A stretch of DNA of 64,000 nucleotides, taken from the NCBI GenBank assembly GCA_017451645.1, contig JAFTNZ010000022.1, positions 62,001 through 126,000 of the forward strand, given 5' to 3'. The notes under the pieces are model-generated. The model searched no databases. It had not been told where the DNA came from and saw only the letters and a list, made by a program, of their open reading frames with translations. This stretch comes from Bacteroidaceae bacterium. GTDB lineage: Bacteria > Bacteroidota > Bacteroidia > Bacteroidales > Bacteroidaceae. The position numbers and the translations under genes are program-made. This document shows positions 28,571 to 36,660 of this stretch, one piece after another. Position 1 is the stretch's first letter; each line of letters opens with the position of its first letter.

Positions 28571-30775
28571 TCATTTCAGATGTTCCTTGAAATGGTTGGT
28601 CAACCGCGTCAGCAGATGATGGCGGGTGTTGCCACCGAAGATGCTGTGATTGCGGTTGGTATATACCTGCATGTCGAATTGCTTTCCGGCCTGTACGAGT
28701 ACTTCGGCATATTCGGCCATGTTGCGAAAGTGGACATTGTCATCTGCCATACCATGGATGAGCAACAGTTCACCACTCAACTGATGGGCACGTCCGATGG
28801 CAGAGCCGGCCTCGTATCCGGTGGCATTCTCTTTGGGAGTGCGCATGAACCGCTCTGTATAGACGGAGTCGTAGTAGCGCCAACTGGTGGGGGCTGCCAC
28901 AGCCACTCCCGCTTTGAACACAGGGCGGCCTTCACTCATTGACATCAGTGTGTTGAATCCGCCGTAGCTCCATCCCCAAATGCCGATGTTGGCCTTGTCG
29001 ATGTAGGGGAGCGAACCAAGGTAAAGGGCGGTCTCCACCTGATCTTCAGCTTCTTTTACCCCCAAATTCAGGTAAGTACATTTTTCGAAAGCCGCACCTC
29101 GTCCGCCGGTGCCACGTCCATCCACGCACACTACGATGAAGCCTTCGCCTGCCCAATAAGACTCCAGCAGTCCGCCATCACGATAGAAACCGAGGCTCCA
29201 GCTGTCTTTCACCTCTTGTGAACCGGGACCCGAATATTGGTACATGATGACAGGATACTTGCGCGAAGCGTCAAAATCGGCAGGCTTTACCATCCAGCCA
29301 TTGAGTAGTGTGCCTCCGGATGTCTGGAAAGCGAACAACTCTTTTTTTCCCACCTTTCTTGAGGCTAATGAGGCTTTCAGTGCTGCATTATCCTCCAGCG
29401 TCTTCAGTGTCTTGCCGGTATTGTCGCAAAGCGTTACCACAGGAGGTGTGCTGATGTTGCTGAACGTGTTCATGAAGTAACTCAGATTGGTGCTGAAGAT
29501 GGCGCTGTTCACCCCCTTCCCTTCTGTCAGGCAGCTCTTTCTCCCTTTGGCATCGGTCTTGTAGATTGCCGACTGTGTGGGCGATCCTTCGTTACTTTCG
29601 TAGTAGAAACTGTTGGTCTTGGCATCCCATCCGATGAATTTCGTCACTTCAAATTCACCGTGGGTCACCTGACGTATCAGGTTTCCTCCCATGGTGTACC
29701 AATAGAGGTGATTGTAGCCGTCTCTTTCGCTCAGCAAGGCGATGTTCTCGGGATAAAACCTTATTTGTGCATAGGCCGCCTCCTTGATATACTGGGGAGC
29801 CTCATCGCGGATGACTAACTTGCATACGGCCGAACGCGGGTTGGCCATATAAATGTCGAAACGGTTCTGATGCCGGTTGAGTGTCATGACAGCCAGTGCA
29901 TCCGGATTGGGGGTGAACTGGATGCGGGGAATATAACCATCGGCATCCAATGGTACGTTCATCTGTCTTGTTACCCGTGTCTTTACATCAAAGGAGTGGA
30001 CACTCACCGTGGCATTCCTTTCGCCTGCCATGGGATATTTATAGGAATAAGCGCCCGGATAAATAGCATAGTCTTTCATTTCCGGTGACATGCCTTTGAA
30101 CCAAGGAAAACTGTATTCGGGTACCTCTTTTTCATCAAACCGGATGTAAGCTAACATCTTGCTGTCGGCACTGAAATCGAAGGCACGGTTGTAGCCGAAT
30201 TCCTCTTCGTTGACCCAATCAGGAATGCCGTTGAGCACTTCGTTGTATTTGCCATCTGTTGTTACCTGCGATTCGCTGTTGTCGAAAAGCAGTTTTACGA
30301 GGAAAAGGTTGTTGTCCCGCACAAAGGCCACCATGTTTCCGTCGGGGGAGAAAAGAGGTACTTGCTGAGGCCCATTTTCACTCAAAGGAGTCAGTGTGTT
30401 GTTTTTCACCGTATAGATGTAGTATTCTGCTGTATAAGAATGACGATAGATGGGCACCGTCTTGGTTTGGATGAGGATGCGGCTTTCGTCGGGCGACATG
30501 ATGTAGCCCTCTACACGCTCCAATTTATGGTTGCGTGCCGTCTTGACATCAAAAATGACACCGGTTTCCTTGCCATCCTTGAACGAATACTTCACGATGC
30601 GCTCCCCATCGGGGCTGATTTGTGCATAGTGTATCCCGTCAGCCAATGGATTCACACCATAGATACGCTTGGCTCGGAAAGTTCCGGAAGTCACTTCACT
30701 CAAGGAAGGTGCGCTTTGTGCCATACCGAGTACCGACGTCAGGCAGATGGCCAGCAACAAAAAGATTCTTTTCAT
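28571..30775 (-). CDS. Dipeptidyl peptidase IV-type serine peptidase (S9B)
   Basis: This 734-residue exported peptidase has a signal peptide (KRIFLLLAICLTSVLGMAQ) starting at the ATG at 30775; longer frames start inside the promoter. Residues about 40-480 form the eight-bladed DPP-IV propeller. The C-terminal alpha/beta-hydrolase holds the triad: the nucleophile Ser in GWSYGGF, Asp in HGMADDNVH and His in NRNHSIFGG. DPP-IV enzymes remove X-Pro or X-Ala dipeptides from peptide ends; in Bacteroides they act in the periplasm. It is a single gene with its own -7 element and a shared terminator. A second S9 peptidase is at 60542. Confidence 0.93.
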   Translation of the reverse strand: MKRIFLLLAICLTSVLGMAQSAPSLSEVTSGTFRAKRIYGVNPLADGIHYAQISPDGERIVKYSFKDGKETGVIFDVKTARNHKLERVEGYIMSPDESRILIQTKTVPIYRHSYTAEYYIYTVKNNTLTPLSENGPQQVPLFSPDGNMVAFVRDNNLFLVKLLFDNSESQVTTDGKYNEVLNGIPDWVNEEEFGYNRAFDFSADSKMLAYIRFDEKEVPEYSFPWFKGMSPEMKDYAIYPGAYSYKYPMAGERNATVSVHSFDVKTRVTRQMNVPLDADGYIPRIQFTPNPDALAVMTLNRHQNRFDIYMANPRSAVCKLVIRDEAPQYIKEAAYAQIRFYPENIALLSERDGYNHLYWYTMGGNLIRQVTHGEFEVTKFIGWDAKTNSFYYESNEGSPTQSAIYKTDAKGRKSCLTEGKGVNSAIFSTNLSYFMNTFSNISTPPVVTLCDNTGKTLKTLEDNAALKASLASRKVGKKELFAFQTSGGTLLNGWMVKPADFDASRKYPVIMYQYSGPGSQEVKDSWSLGFYRDGGLLESYWAGEGFIVVCVDGRGTGGRGAAFEKCTYLNLGVKEAEDQVETALYLGSLPYIDKANIGIWGWSYGGFNTLMSMSEGRPVFKAGVAVAAPTSWRYYDSVYTERFMRTPKENATGYEAGSAIGRAHQLSGELLLIHGMADDNVHFRNMAEYAEVLVQAGKQFDMQVYTNRNHSIFGGNTRHHLLTRLTNHFKEHLK

Positions 30776-30819
30776 ATTTCTTCTGTCTATGTTTATTTGT
30801 TTTTCATTTAAATGAGCTA

Positions 30820-30827
30820 CAAAGATA
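30820..30827 (-). promoter_or_regulatory. -7 element of the DPP-IV gene
   Basis: TATCTTTG on the minus strand, 44 bp upstream of the start codon. Confidence 0.6.
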
Positions 30828-30860
30828 GAGAATAAAATAAAGATGGACAATAAAAACAAT

Positions 30861-30905
30861 AAAAAAGAAGCACTGGCAAATGTATATCACATCCGTCAGT
30901 GCTTC
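30861..30905 (-). terminator. Minus-strand terminator left without its gene
   Basis: On the minus strand GAAGCACTG pairs with CAGTGCTTC (plus-strand arms 30867-30875 and 30897-30905), followed by TTTTTT. It sits 17 nt after a minus-strand TAA at 30923-30925 that closes a nine-codon frame. The gene it served appears cut away by the phage island. Confidence 0.75.
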
Positions 30906-30922
30906 CTTATCGTGTGGTGCAA

Positions 30923-30952
30923 TTACTGGAGACCCGGCAGGTTTAGCCCGTT
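30923..30952 (-). pseudogene. Probable last codons of a truncated host gene
   Basis: Read on the minus strand, codons for NGLNLPGLQ end in TAA at 30923-30925 and are preceded directly by an in-frame TAG. With the terminator just downstream this looks like the 3' end of a gene whose body was lost at the island junction. The peptide is too short to identify. Confidence 0.4.
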
Positions 30953-31002
30953 CTACCCAAACTGAAGAAGGGGTAAACAATTATACGATTATCCTTAGCA
31001 AT

Positions 31003-31368
31003 ATGAATAATCCTATATTAAGGGCACATAAAAAACTCCTTAACAAACAACCGCCACAAGTGGCCAGATTGGAGTTTATAAATAGTCTGTTTGAAGGATA
31101 TGATGGCTGGGAGATATTAATTGATATGCGTTGTCGCAAATTTACAGAAGACTTGGTGTACCAGAAGAAAAATGCAGATGGCACAAAAAATAAGTCAAAG
31201 GTTACAGACCCGAAATCAGGCGTGAAGTATGAGAAGTACGGTCACTTGTCAGACTGTTTTGACTATGCGTTATGTCTTTGTATAAATGAAAGCTGGAATA
31301 AATTCCGCAGTTCAAGAAAAGTATTGGAAACAACAGCAACACCAATTTACGGAACCTTTAATTTTTGA
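31003..31368 (+). pseudogene. Phage terminase large subunit, C-terminal fragment
   Basis: These 121 residues end in VKYEKYGHLSDCFDYALC, the closing motif of the terminase RNase-H-like nuclease domain, where the Asp is a metal ligand. The preceding MRCRKFTEDLVYQKKNADG also suits that domain. The ATPase domain and the rest of the nuclease are missing: the frame runs back only to 30880, into host sequence. The ATG at 31003 may not be used. The fragment marks the left part of a decayed prophage. Its stop is 5 bp from the next phage gene, the usual tight packing. Confidence 0.7.
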
Positions 31369-31373
31369 TAATA

Positions 31374-32393
31374 ATGTATAAGCGTTTTCTTAACAACAAT
31401 GACTATATCGGCATCATTACCGAAGAGGCATTATTACAACTGATTCGAGGCAATGAGGAGCGTCTTGCACAGGCAGAAGAAGCTGCTGAATCATCTGTCA
31501 TTGAATACCTCATTGATAACTATGAAATTGAACAGGTATTGACAATCGGTAAAAATTTGATGGGGTACAATCCTCAAATTATTTACCCGGTAGGTGCCCA
31601 TTTTTATAATGAAGGGAAAATTTGGGAAGCGTTGCGTTCCATCAATGGCTATAAAGCCCCTTCAGATGTGGTTTATTGGCAAGAATACACAGACTATATA
31701 TATGATGAAACCGCAGTAATTGAGTATTCTCAATTGCGCAATTATCAGCCTGGTGACATCGTACATATTAACGGTTCATACTATATTTGTCTTGAACCAC
31801 ACGGATTAGACTTTAATGATATTCGTGTACCCGGTATAAATGCTTGGGAGGAAGTGATGTCCTATGAATGGCAAGCGAATTTTGAATATGAGTTATGGAA
31901 TGTAGTGAAATGGGAAGGTAAATTCTACACCCTAATGAAACTGGATGATGCGGATTGGACTGTGAACCCATTCGATTCTGATAATTGGGGCCTTATCGGA
32001 GACTATGATCCAGAATACCAATATCAGTTCTCGGAAACTGAATATGTGGTTTACAAAGGAAAGGTGTATGCACCTACAATGGATGTCAATGCAGACACTC
32101 TTGAAGAAGGCTACAACATTCGTCAGCATGACCTCAGAAATGGAAATGTCAAGAAACACATGCTTCGTCTGGCTATTTATGAGTTACACAAGCTCATTTC
32201 ACCAAACAACGTAAGTTCTGCCCGTATCACTGATTATGAGACTTCTATCATGTGGTTAAGAGATGCTGCAAGAATGAAAATAAATCCACAAATACCACGA
32301 AAACTGGATGATGAGCATAAGCCAGTTACGGAATATGCAATCGCCACCTTCATGCGTGACTATGACCCGTACCAAAATCCTTGGCAAATCTAA
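31374..32393 (+). CDS. Phage structural protein with four repeated aromatic modules
   Basis: This 339-residue protein begins with a helical segment of about 70 residues (EEALLQLIRGNEERLAQAEEAAESSVIEYL in pieces) that resembles DUF1320-type head-tail adaptor proteins. Four modules of about 40-45 residues follow, each with Y..GD.V...G..Y and a closing Trp or aromatic residue (IYPVGAHFYNEGKIWEA, YQPGDIVHINGSYYIC, NVVKWEGKFYTLMKL, EYVVYKGKVYAP). The pattern is like small carbohydrate-binding modules of the CBM5/12 type. A C-terminal helical part follows. It lies right after the terminase fragment, as virion genes do. The exact virion role is unknown. Confidence 0.6.
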   Translation: MYKRFLNNNDYIGIITEEALLQLIRGNEERLAQAEEAAESSVIEYLIDNYEIEQVLTIGKNLMGYNPQIIYPVGAHFYNEGKIWEALRSINGYKAPSDVVYWQEYTDYIYDETAVIEYSQLRNYQPGDIVHINGSYYICLEPHGLDFNDIRVPGINAWEEVMSYEWQANFEYELWNVVKWEGKFYTLMKLDDADWTVNPFDSDNWGLIGDYDPEYQYQFSETEYVVYKGKVYAPTMDVNADTLEEGYNIRQHDLRNGNVKKHMLRLAIYELHKLISPNNVSSARITDYETSIMWLRDAARMKINPQIPRKLDDEHKPVTEYAIATFMRDYDPYQNPWQI

Positions 32394-32421
32394 TTTTTCT
32401 TGTTTACGAATTATATGACAT

Positions 32422-32455
32422 GGGCGAGTGGTTTCACTATCATTCGCCCTTTTTC
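32422..32455 (+). terminator. Terminator after the phage gene
   Basis: GGGCGAGTG (32422-32430) pairs with CATTCGCCC (32441-32449) with one G:U, followed by TTTTTC. Confidence 0.85.
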
Positions 32456-32591
32456 AAACTAACTAATAGAATTGATTATAATCTTGATAATAGAGAAGAT
32501 TATGATGTTGATAATAGAGATATTAATGATAAAAATGATGCTAAAACAACATTTTTTCATTCTAACGTGTTTCATCTTGGGATAATTGTTG

Positions 32592-32599
32592 TATCTTTG
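32592..32599 (+). promoter_or_regulatory. -7 element of the Panacea pair
   Basis: TATCTTTG, 21 bp before the start at 32621. The -33 box is weak (TTTC at 32570-32573, 18-bp spacer). The stretch 32456-32590 is AT-rich with short direct repeats of GATAATAGAGA and no gene. Confidence 0.65.
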
Positions 32600-32620
32600 C
32601 AACATTAAACAGATACTATT

Positions 32621-33067
32621 ATGGCTTATAGAGCATTAGAAATTGCAAACAAATTGTTGGCAAAGTCAACTGATTATGATGCAGGTGAACTTATGTCAAA
32701 TATGAAGTTGCAGAAGATGCTATACTATCAACAAGGGTATCATCTTGCAGCTTTTGGTTCTCCACTTTTTGATGAGGAAATTGAGGCGTGGATGTATGGT
32801 CCCGTTGTGCCAAGTGTATATGAACATTTTAGATCTCATGGGGCTGGTGGTATTGCACCAGAAACAAGTGACATAATAACACTCTCAGAAGAAGAGGAAT
32901 TTCTTTTTAATGATGTTTTTGAAGCATATATAGATTTTTCGGCTTATGGCTTAATGAATAAAACACATGGAGAAATGCCTTGGAGAACGACAAATACCGG
33001 AATTGGCAATGTGATTTCTCATGAAAAAATGACAGAGTTCTTTAAGAAGAAATTTGAAGAGAACTAA
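32621..33067 (+). CDS. Panacea-domain (DUF4065, SocA-like) antitoxin
   Basis: This 148-residue protein is a full Panacea domain: the N-terminal helix ALEIANKLLAKS, the hallmark MSNMKLQKMLYYQQGYHLA, then EEIEAWMYGPVVPSVYEHF and the C-terminal KTHGEMPWRTT. The domain occurs in many toxin-antitoxin pairs as a general neutralising module, in proteolysis adaptors (SocA) and in phage proteins (GepA). Its own promoter and the 1-bp gap to the next gene make a two-gene cassette inside the phage island. It is most likely the antitoxin. Confidence 0.88.
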   Translation: MAYRALEIANKLLAKSTDYDAGELMSNMKLQKMLYYQQGYHLAAFGSPLFDEEIEAWMYGPVVPSVYEHFRSHGAGGIAPETSDIITLSEEEEFLFNDVFEAYIDFSAYGLMNKTHGEMPWRTTNTGIGNVISHEKMTEFFKKKFEEN

Positions 33068-33068
33068 C

Positions 33069-33458
33069 ATGGGAACACCAAAGAGGCTTAAAAAAGAAGA
33101 ACCAGTAGAGAAGGTTGTTGGTAGGCAGGGACTTATCTCCTTTCGTTTTGATCTTTTACATGAGGTGAGTTATACTGATTGCCAGACATCTGATTTCTTT
33201 ATCAAGTTCTTAAAAAGGCTAAAACAATTATGTAGCTTGAACTGGAATGAGATTAACACTTCTCCTCGTCATTCTTTTGGTTATGAAAAAATTCCAATCA
33301 ACTCAATTAAAAAGGGAGTTTGCATAACAAAAGAAATTAATTTCTTATTTGCTTTTAGAGCAACTGGAGACAATCGTGCATTTCTTGGTTTTAGAGACGG
33401 GGATGTATTTCAAGTCGTATTTGTAGAATCTAATTTTGGAGACATATATGAACATTAA
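33069..33458 (+). CDS. Putative toxin partner of the Panacea antitoxin
   Basis: This 129-residue protein starts 1 bp after the Panacea stop and ends at a terminator. I do not recognise a named family. The order of a basic N-terminus, a helical middle (DFFIKFLKRLKQLCSL) and a strand-rich end with GFRDGDVFQVVFVE is reminiscent of small RelE-like RNase folds, but no catalytic set can be assigned. Base composition is AT-rich like the rest of the island. The toxin call rests on genetic linkage, which holds for most Panacea pairs. Confidence 0.55.
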   Translation: MGTPKRLKKEEPVEKVVGRQGLISFRFDLLHEVSYTDCQTSDFFIKFLKRLKQLCSLNWNEINTSPRHSFGYEKIPINSIKKGVCITKEINFLFAFRATGDNRAFLGFRDGDVFQVVFVESNFGDIYEH

Positions 33459-33482
33459 AGCAGCTTTTAGGCTGCTTTTTTC
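33457..33482 (+). terminator. Terminator of the Panacea pair
   Basis: AAAGCAGC (33457-33464) pairs with GCTGCTTT (33471-33478), 6-nt loop and a T-rich tail. It overlaps the last codon. Confidence 0.88.
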
Positions 33483-33485
33483 TTG

Positions 33486-34748
33486 TTAAGATGTGCTATC
33501 CAAAATTTCCTTTAATCTTTCTATGTTAGACTTATTATAACCATTATAATAATATTTTTGGATATTTTCAGGGAGAGTACCAGACAATGAAGACACATAA
33601 GCGACATGCAGACCGTTGTTAACTGCTAATGAGATTGCTGTATGCCTAAATATGTAGGAATGCAACCTGAAATTAAATCCTAACCGTTTGCCGACATCAA
33701 ATAACCAAAGGTTCAAATCTTCTCTAAACTTTTTCATTTGATATAAGTACACTTTGTGTAATTTGTCTTGTTTGTCATCAATAATAGGGAATATATAACC
33801 ATAAGGCGATAAGCCTCTATATTTTGAAATAATTTGTTCCATTTTAGTAGAGATTGGGATTTCTGCTTGTTTGAAAGTTTTTCTCCTTTTAATTACAATG
33901 GTATTGCGATTGGTTATATTGGTTTCGTGCAGATAGGCTGCATCACATGGAGCCATAAATGAATGTAATAAAAAACAAGCAAAATCATGAAATAACTCGA
34001 TTTTGTTCTTTGGATGCTTATTATTAACATATTCTTCTAAATTGATATTCATAAAATCTTTAAGTTGTTCATCGGATAATATAATAGGTAGTTGATGTCC
34101 CTTATATATTCTGGGCATATATCTTTTGAAATTGAAATCTCCGATTTGGGACATCGAAAACCTAACATGAATGTCTCTATCTGCCTTAAACAGAAATGAC
34201 CTAAAATAACTGATCGGCCCAGTATAGCCACCATCATTTGCAAATAGTTGAGCTATTTTTGCACAAGTTTCATATCTAATAGACTGGAAGGTCAATGAAG
34301 AGAATTGAGGTATCAGCCTTTTGCATTTAGTTAGGAGGTATTTGTATTTTAGATAGTTCTCTCCAGGTTTCATTTTCTCTCGCTCTATGACTGTATTCAT
34401 AAACTCTTCAACGGAATCATAAATTTTTACATGATTGTACATTAATTCAAAATCAGAAGTCCTATTTATATGTCCATAAAAAGATGCGATCTGTCTGGCC
34501 GAAAACTCAGGGTATTCAAACATAAGTTTCCTATATACATTTTTATAATCCTCCAGTATCTTATTATTTTTGGCACATGAAGGAGCATGGCTACTAAATC
34601 TTTCATACTCCTTCATCCAATATTTCAGATTGGGTTGTCCGATTAACAGATGTCTAACCGATTTGTAATACCGTTCCTTCTTTTCGCTGATTCTCAATAC
34701 CAGCATTCCGTCTTTGATGATAAATTTTAGTTTAACCATATTGCTCAT
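33486..34748 (-). CDS. Tyrosine recombinase (integrase), copy 1, atypical active site
   Basis: This 420-residue protein has an arm-type N-terminus (KLKFIIKDGMLVLRISEKKERYYKS), a SAM-like core-binding domain and a C-terminal catalytic domain. The strand lysine region (RRKTFKQAEIPIS), the second arginine (IFRHTA) and the nucleophile tyrosine (KYYYNG) are present. Where most relatives have the first arginine there is HSFMAPCD. The usual His two to three residues before the arginine is Tyr, and the GH/W motif reads SGT. The start could also be the ATG at 34739, which aligns with the start of the neighbouring copy. It is about 46 bp from copy 2 and on the same strand, next to tRNA-Phe. Confidence 0.85.
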   Translation of the reverse strand: MSNMVKLKFIIKDGMLVLRISEKKERYYKSVRHLLIGQPNLKYWMKEYERFSSHAPSCAKNNKILEDYKNVYRKLMFEYPEFSARQIASFYGHINRTSDFELMYNHVKIYDSVEEFMNTVIEREKMKPGENYLKYKYLLTKCKRLIPQFSSLTFQSIRYETCAKIAQLFANDGGYTGPISYFRSFLFKADRDIHVRFSMSQIGDFNFKRYMPRIYKGHQLPIILSDEQLKDFMNINLEEYVNNKHPKNKIELFHDFACFLLHSFMAPCDAAYLHETNITNRNTIVIKRRKTFKQAEIPISTKMEQIISKYRGLSPYGYIFPIIDDKQDKLHKVYLYQMKKFREDLNLWLFDVGKRLGFNFRLHSYIFRHTAISLAVNNGLHVAYVSSLSGTLPENIQKYYYNGYNKSNIERLKEILDSTS

Positions 34749-34794
34749 TAATTAAAGTGATACAATATGATAAACTTAATAAAACTACCCAATA

Positions 34795-36072
34795 TTACAT
34801 TGCAGCCTTCATAAAAGCCATTTGGAGTTTCTGTTGGTTGATTATGCTATCGCCATTGTAATAGTGCTCCTGAATCATCTCTATGCTCGTTCCAGCGGCC
34901 ATTGCAACGTATGAGATAGGCAAACCACTATCTAAGGCTACAGTAATGGCTGTATGGCGAAATACGTAGGCATATAGGTTGTAATCCAATCCCAGTTCTT
35001 TCCCTACGCATTTGAGCCATATATTAAGTTTCTCTCGGAATTTCTTGAACAGATAGTCGGCTGTTGTGTATGCGGCTTCTTTCTTATCGTCCATAATCGG
35101 GAACACATATCCATCAACCGTCTGCCCCTTGTACTTCGCTATGATATTTGCCATTGCTGGAGATACCGGCACTTCTACGGGTTGGTGCGTCTTCTTGCGT
35201 TTTACACGGATTGTATTGGCTCTGGTGATGTCCGAATACTTCAGTTTGATTACATCACAAGGTGCAAAGAATGAGTGGAACATGAATACGCAAAAGTCAT
35301 GATAAAGTTCCACCTGTTTGCGGTCCTTATATGTAGGCGTAAAAGTCTTCAGGTCCGCATTAAGGAATTGCTTCAGTTGCTCGGTTGTAAGCACATCGGG
35401 CTTCCTGTCATCGACACAATGCTTCTTCGGGTTGTAATCGGCAAATACAAAGTCTCCTATCTGGGTAAGAGAAAACGGGACCTCATGGTCCTTACTTGCT
35501 TTACCCAGTACATTTCTGAAAGCCTTGGTCGTACCCTTATAGCCATCATATTTAGCAAACGTATGAGCCAGTCGCACACAAGTCTTATAATCGAGTGACT
35601 GGAAGGTCAATGATGAGAATCCTTTGATGATTTTGCGACACTTGCTCAGAAGTTTAGAGTAGGTCTCAAAATTACAGCCCTGTTTCGCTTTCTCACGCAC
35701 GATAATCTCCTCCAGGTATTTCTCTACGAAGTTAAACTCGGAAGCCTCTGTTGGTTCTTCTGTTGGCTTCTGAGGGGCAATGATGCCGACCTGTTTGATA
35801 GGCTGGAAGTATGATGCCACCTGTCGCGCAGTAAGTTCGGGGTGTTCAAACAGCAGCTTTGTATAGGTACTCTTGAACTCCTCCAGTGCCTTATTGTTCT
35901 CGGAATAGGAAACAGCATTGGCAGAGAATCGCTCTTTATCAGCGTTCCAATGCTTTGCCAGATTTGGACTGCCGGTCAAAAGATGTTTGACGGACTTATA
36001 ATATCTCTCTTTTCCCTCACTTATTCTCAGGACGAGGGAATTGTCCTTAATGATGAATTTTAGCTTCACCAT
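34795..36072 (-). CDS. Tyrosine recombinase (integrase), copy 2, atypical active site
   Basis: This 425-residue paralogue of the downstream integrase has the same plan: MVKLKFIIKDNSLVLRISEG, a core-binding domain and a catalytic domain with KKTHQPVEVPVS, VFRHTA (Arg372) and EHYYN (Tyr404/405). It shares the same departures: HSFFAPCD in place of the first arginine box, Tyr in place of the His before FR, and AGT in place of the GH motif. It is more GC-rich than copy 1, so the pair may not be a recent duplication. Position at the tRNA end of the island suggests it is the integrase that acted at tRNA-Phe. Three 10-bp iterons lie just upstream. Confidence 0.87.
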   Translation of the reverse strand: MVKLKFIIKDNSLVLRISEGKERYYKSVKHLLTGSPNLAKHWNADKERFSANAVSYSENNKALEEFKSTYTKLLFEHPELTARQVASYFQPIKQVGIIAPQKPTEEPTEASEFNFVEKYLEEIIVREKAKQGCNFETYSKLLSKCRKIIKGFSSLTFQSLDYKTCVRLAHTFAKYDGYKGTTKAFRNVLGKASKDHEVPFSLTQIGDFVFADYNPKKHCVDDRKPDVLTTEQLKQFLNADLKTFTPTYKDRKQVELYHDFCVFMFHSFFAPCDVIKLKYSDITRANTIRVKRKKTHQPVEVPVSPAMANIIAKYKGQTVDGYVFPIMDDKKEAAYTTADYLFKKFREKLNIWLKCVGKELGLDYNLYAYVFRHTAITVALDSGLPISYVAMAAGTSIEMIQEHYYNGDSIINQQKLQMAFMKAAM

Positions 36073-36145
36073 AACTCTTTTCTTGTTTCGTACCTAAGAA
36101 TAGAAAGATGATGAACCAATGGTTTCGGCCAAAATAAACTTTCTG

Positions 36146-36177
36146 AATGTACACTAATGTACACTACAATGTACACT
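36146..36177. repeat. Three AATGTACACT iterons
   Basis: Exact copies at 36146-36155, 36156-36165 and 36168-36177, between the integrase start and tRNA-Phe. This is where arm-type integrase or excisionase sites are expected. Confidence 0.85.
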
Positions 36178-36300
36178 CACCGGGTCGTTCCCTCTTTTTG
36201 ACTTTTTCGACCTTACGCAAATTATATTTATAGAAATCTGTGTAAGTTATTGAATATCAAGACAGATATGCGGGCGAAATTTCAAATTCAACCTAACGAA

Positions 36301-36331
36301 AAAGGGAAGCTGATTTTCTCAACTTCCCTTT
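36301..36331 (-). terminator. Terminator of tRNA-Phe
   Basis: AAAGGGAAG (36301-36309) and CTTCCCTTT (36323-36331) form a 9-bp stem. On the minus strand it is followed by TTTTTC, just after the tRNA. Confidence 0.82.
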
Positions 36332-36335
36332 CAAG

Positions 36336-36408
36336 TGGTGCCACCAGGAATCGAACCGGGGACACAAGGATTTTCAGTCCTTTGCTCTACCAACTGAGCT
36401 ATGGCACC
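36336..36408 (-). tRNA. tRNA-Phe (anticodon GAA)
   Basis: This 73-nt cloverleaf has acceptor GGTGCCA/TGGCACC, D-arm GCTC...GAGC, anticodon loop CTGAAAA (anticodon at 36373-36375) and T-arm around TTCGATT. CCA is not encoded. Its 3' end faces the phage island, the usual orientation for tRNA-targeted integration. A -7 element TACCTTTG on the minus strand lies at 36433-36440. Confidence 0.96.
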
Positions 36409-36489
36409 ATGCCCCTTCTAATTTTGCGGCTGCAAAGGTAGTATTTTTTTCGTAAAATCCGGCATTTGAAATGTTTTTTTCATAAAAAG

Positions 36490-36521
36490 TTTGGCACTTC
36501 CTTGGAAAGTGTGTATCTTTG
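36490..36521 (+). promoter_or_regulatory. Promoter of tRNA-Pro
   Basis: TTTG (36490-36493), 20-bp spacer, TATCTTTG (36514-36521): a full consensus match. Confidence 0.88.
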
Positions 36522-36535
36522 CACCCACAAAACGG

Positions 36536-36608
36536 CGGAAAGTAGCGCAGTTGGTAGCGCACTACGTTCGGGACGTAGGGGTCGGGCGTTCGAGTCGCCT
36601 CTTTCCGA
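36536..36608 (+). tRNA. tRNA-Pro (anticodon CGG)
   Basis: This 73-nt cloverleaf has acceptor CGGAAAG/CTTTCCG, anticodon stem CTACG/CGTAG with loop TTCGGGA (anticodon at 36569-36571) and T-arm GGGCG/CGCCT-type around TTCGAGT. CCA is not encoded. Confidence 0.95.
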
Positions 36609-36613
36609 CAGAA

Positions 36614-36660
36614 TCAGGGTCAGACGGTTGGAGACAATCTGTTTGACCCTGATACTTTTT
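36614..36660 (+). terminator. Terminator of tRNA-Pro
   Basis: TCAGGGTCA (36614-36622) pairs with TGACCCTGA (36644-36652), then a T-run that ends at the last codon of dprA on the other strand. Confidence 0.88.

Noticed and set aside
30914-30920. GTGGTGC shared with the tRNA-Phe 3' end, as a possible far attachment site
   Set aside because: Only 7 bp match and the flanks differ, so chance is a sufficient explanation.
32381-32608. Short plus-strand frame after the phage gene
   Set aside because: It runs through a terminator and an AT-rich repeat stretch. The Asn/Asp-rich translation comes from the repeats.
36146-36177. Replication origin iterons
   Set aside because: Three short copies without a replication gene nearby and next to an integrase fit attachment-site use better.
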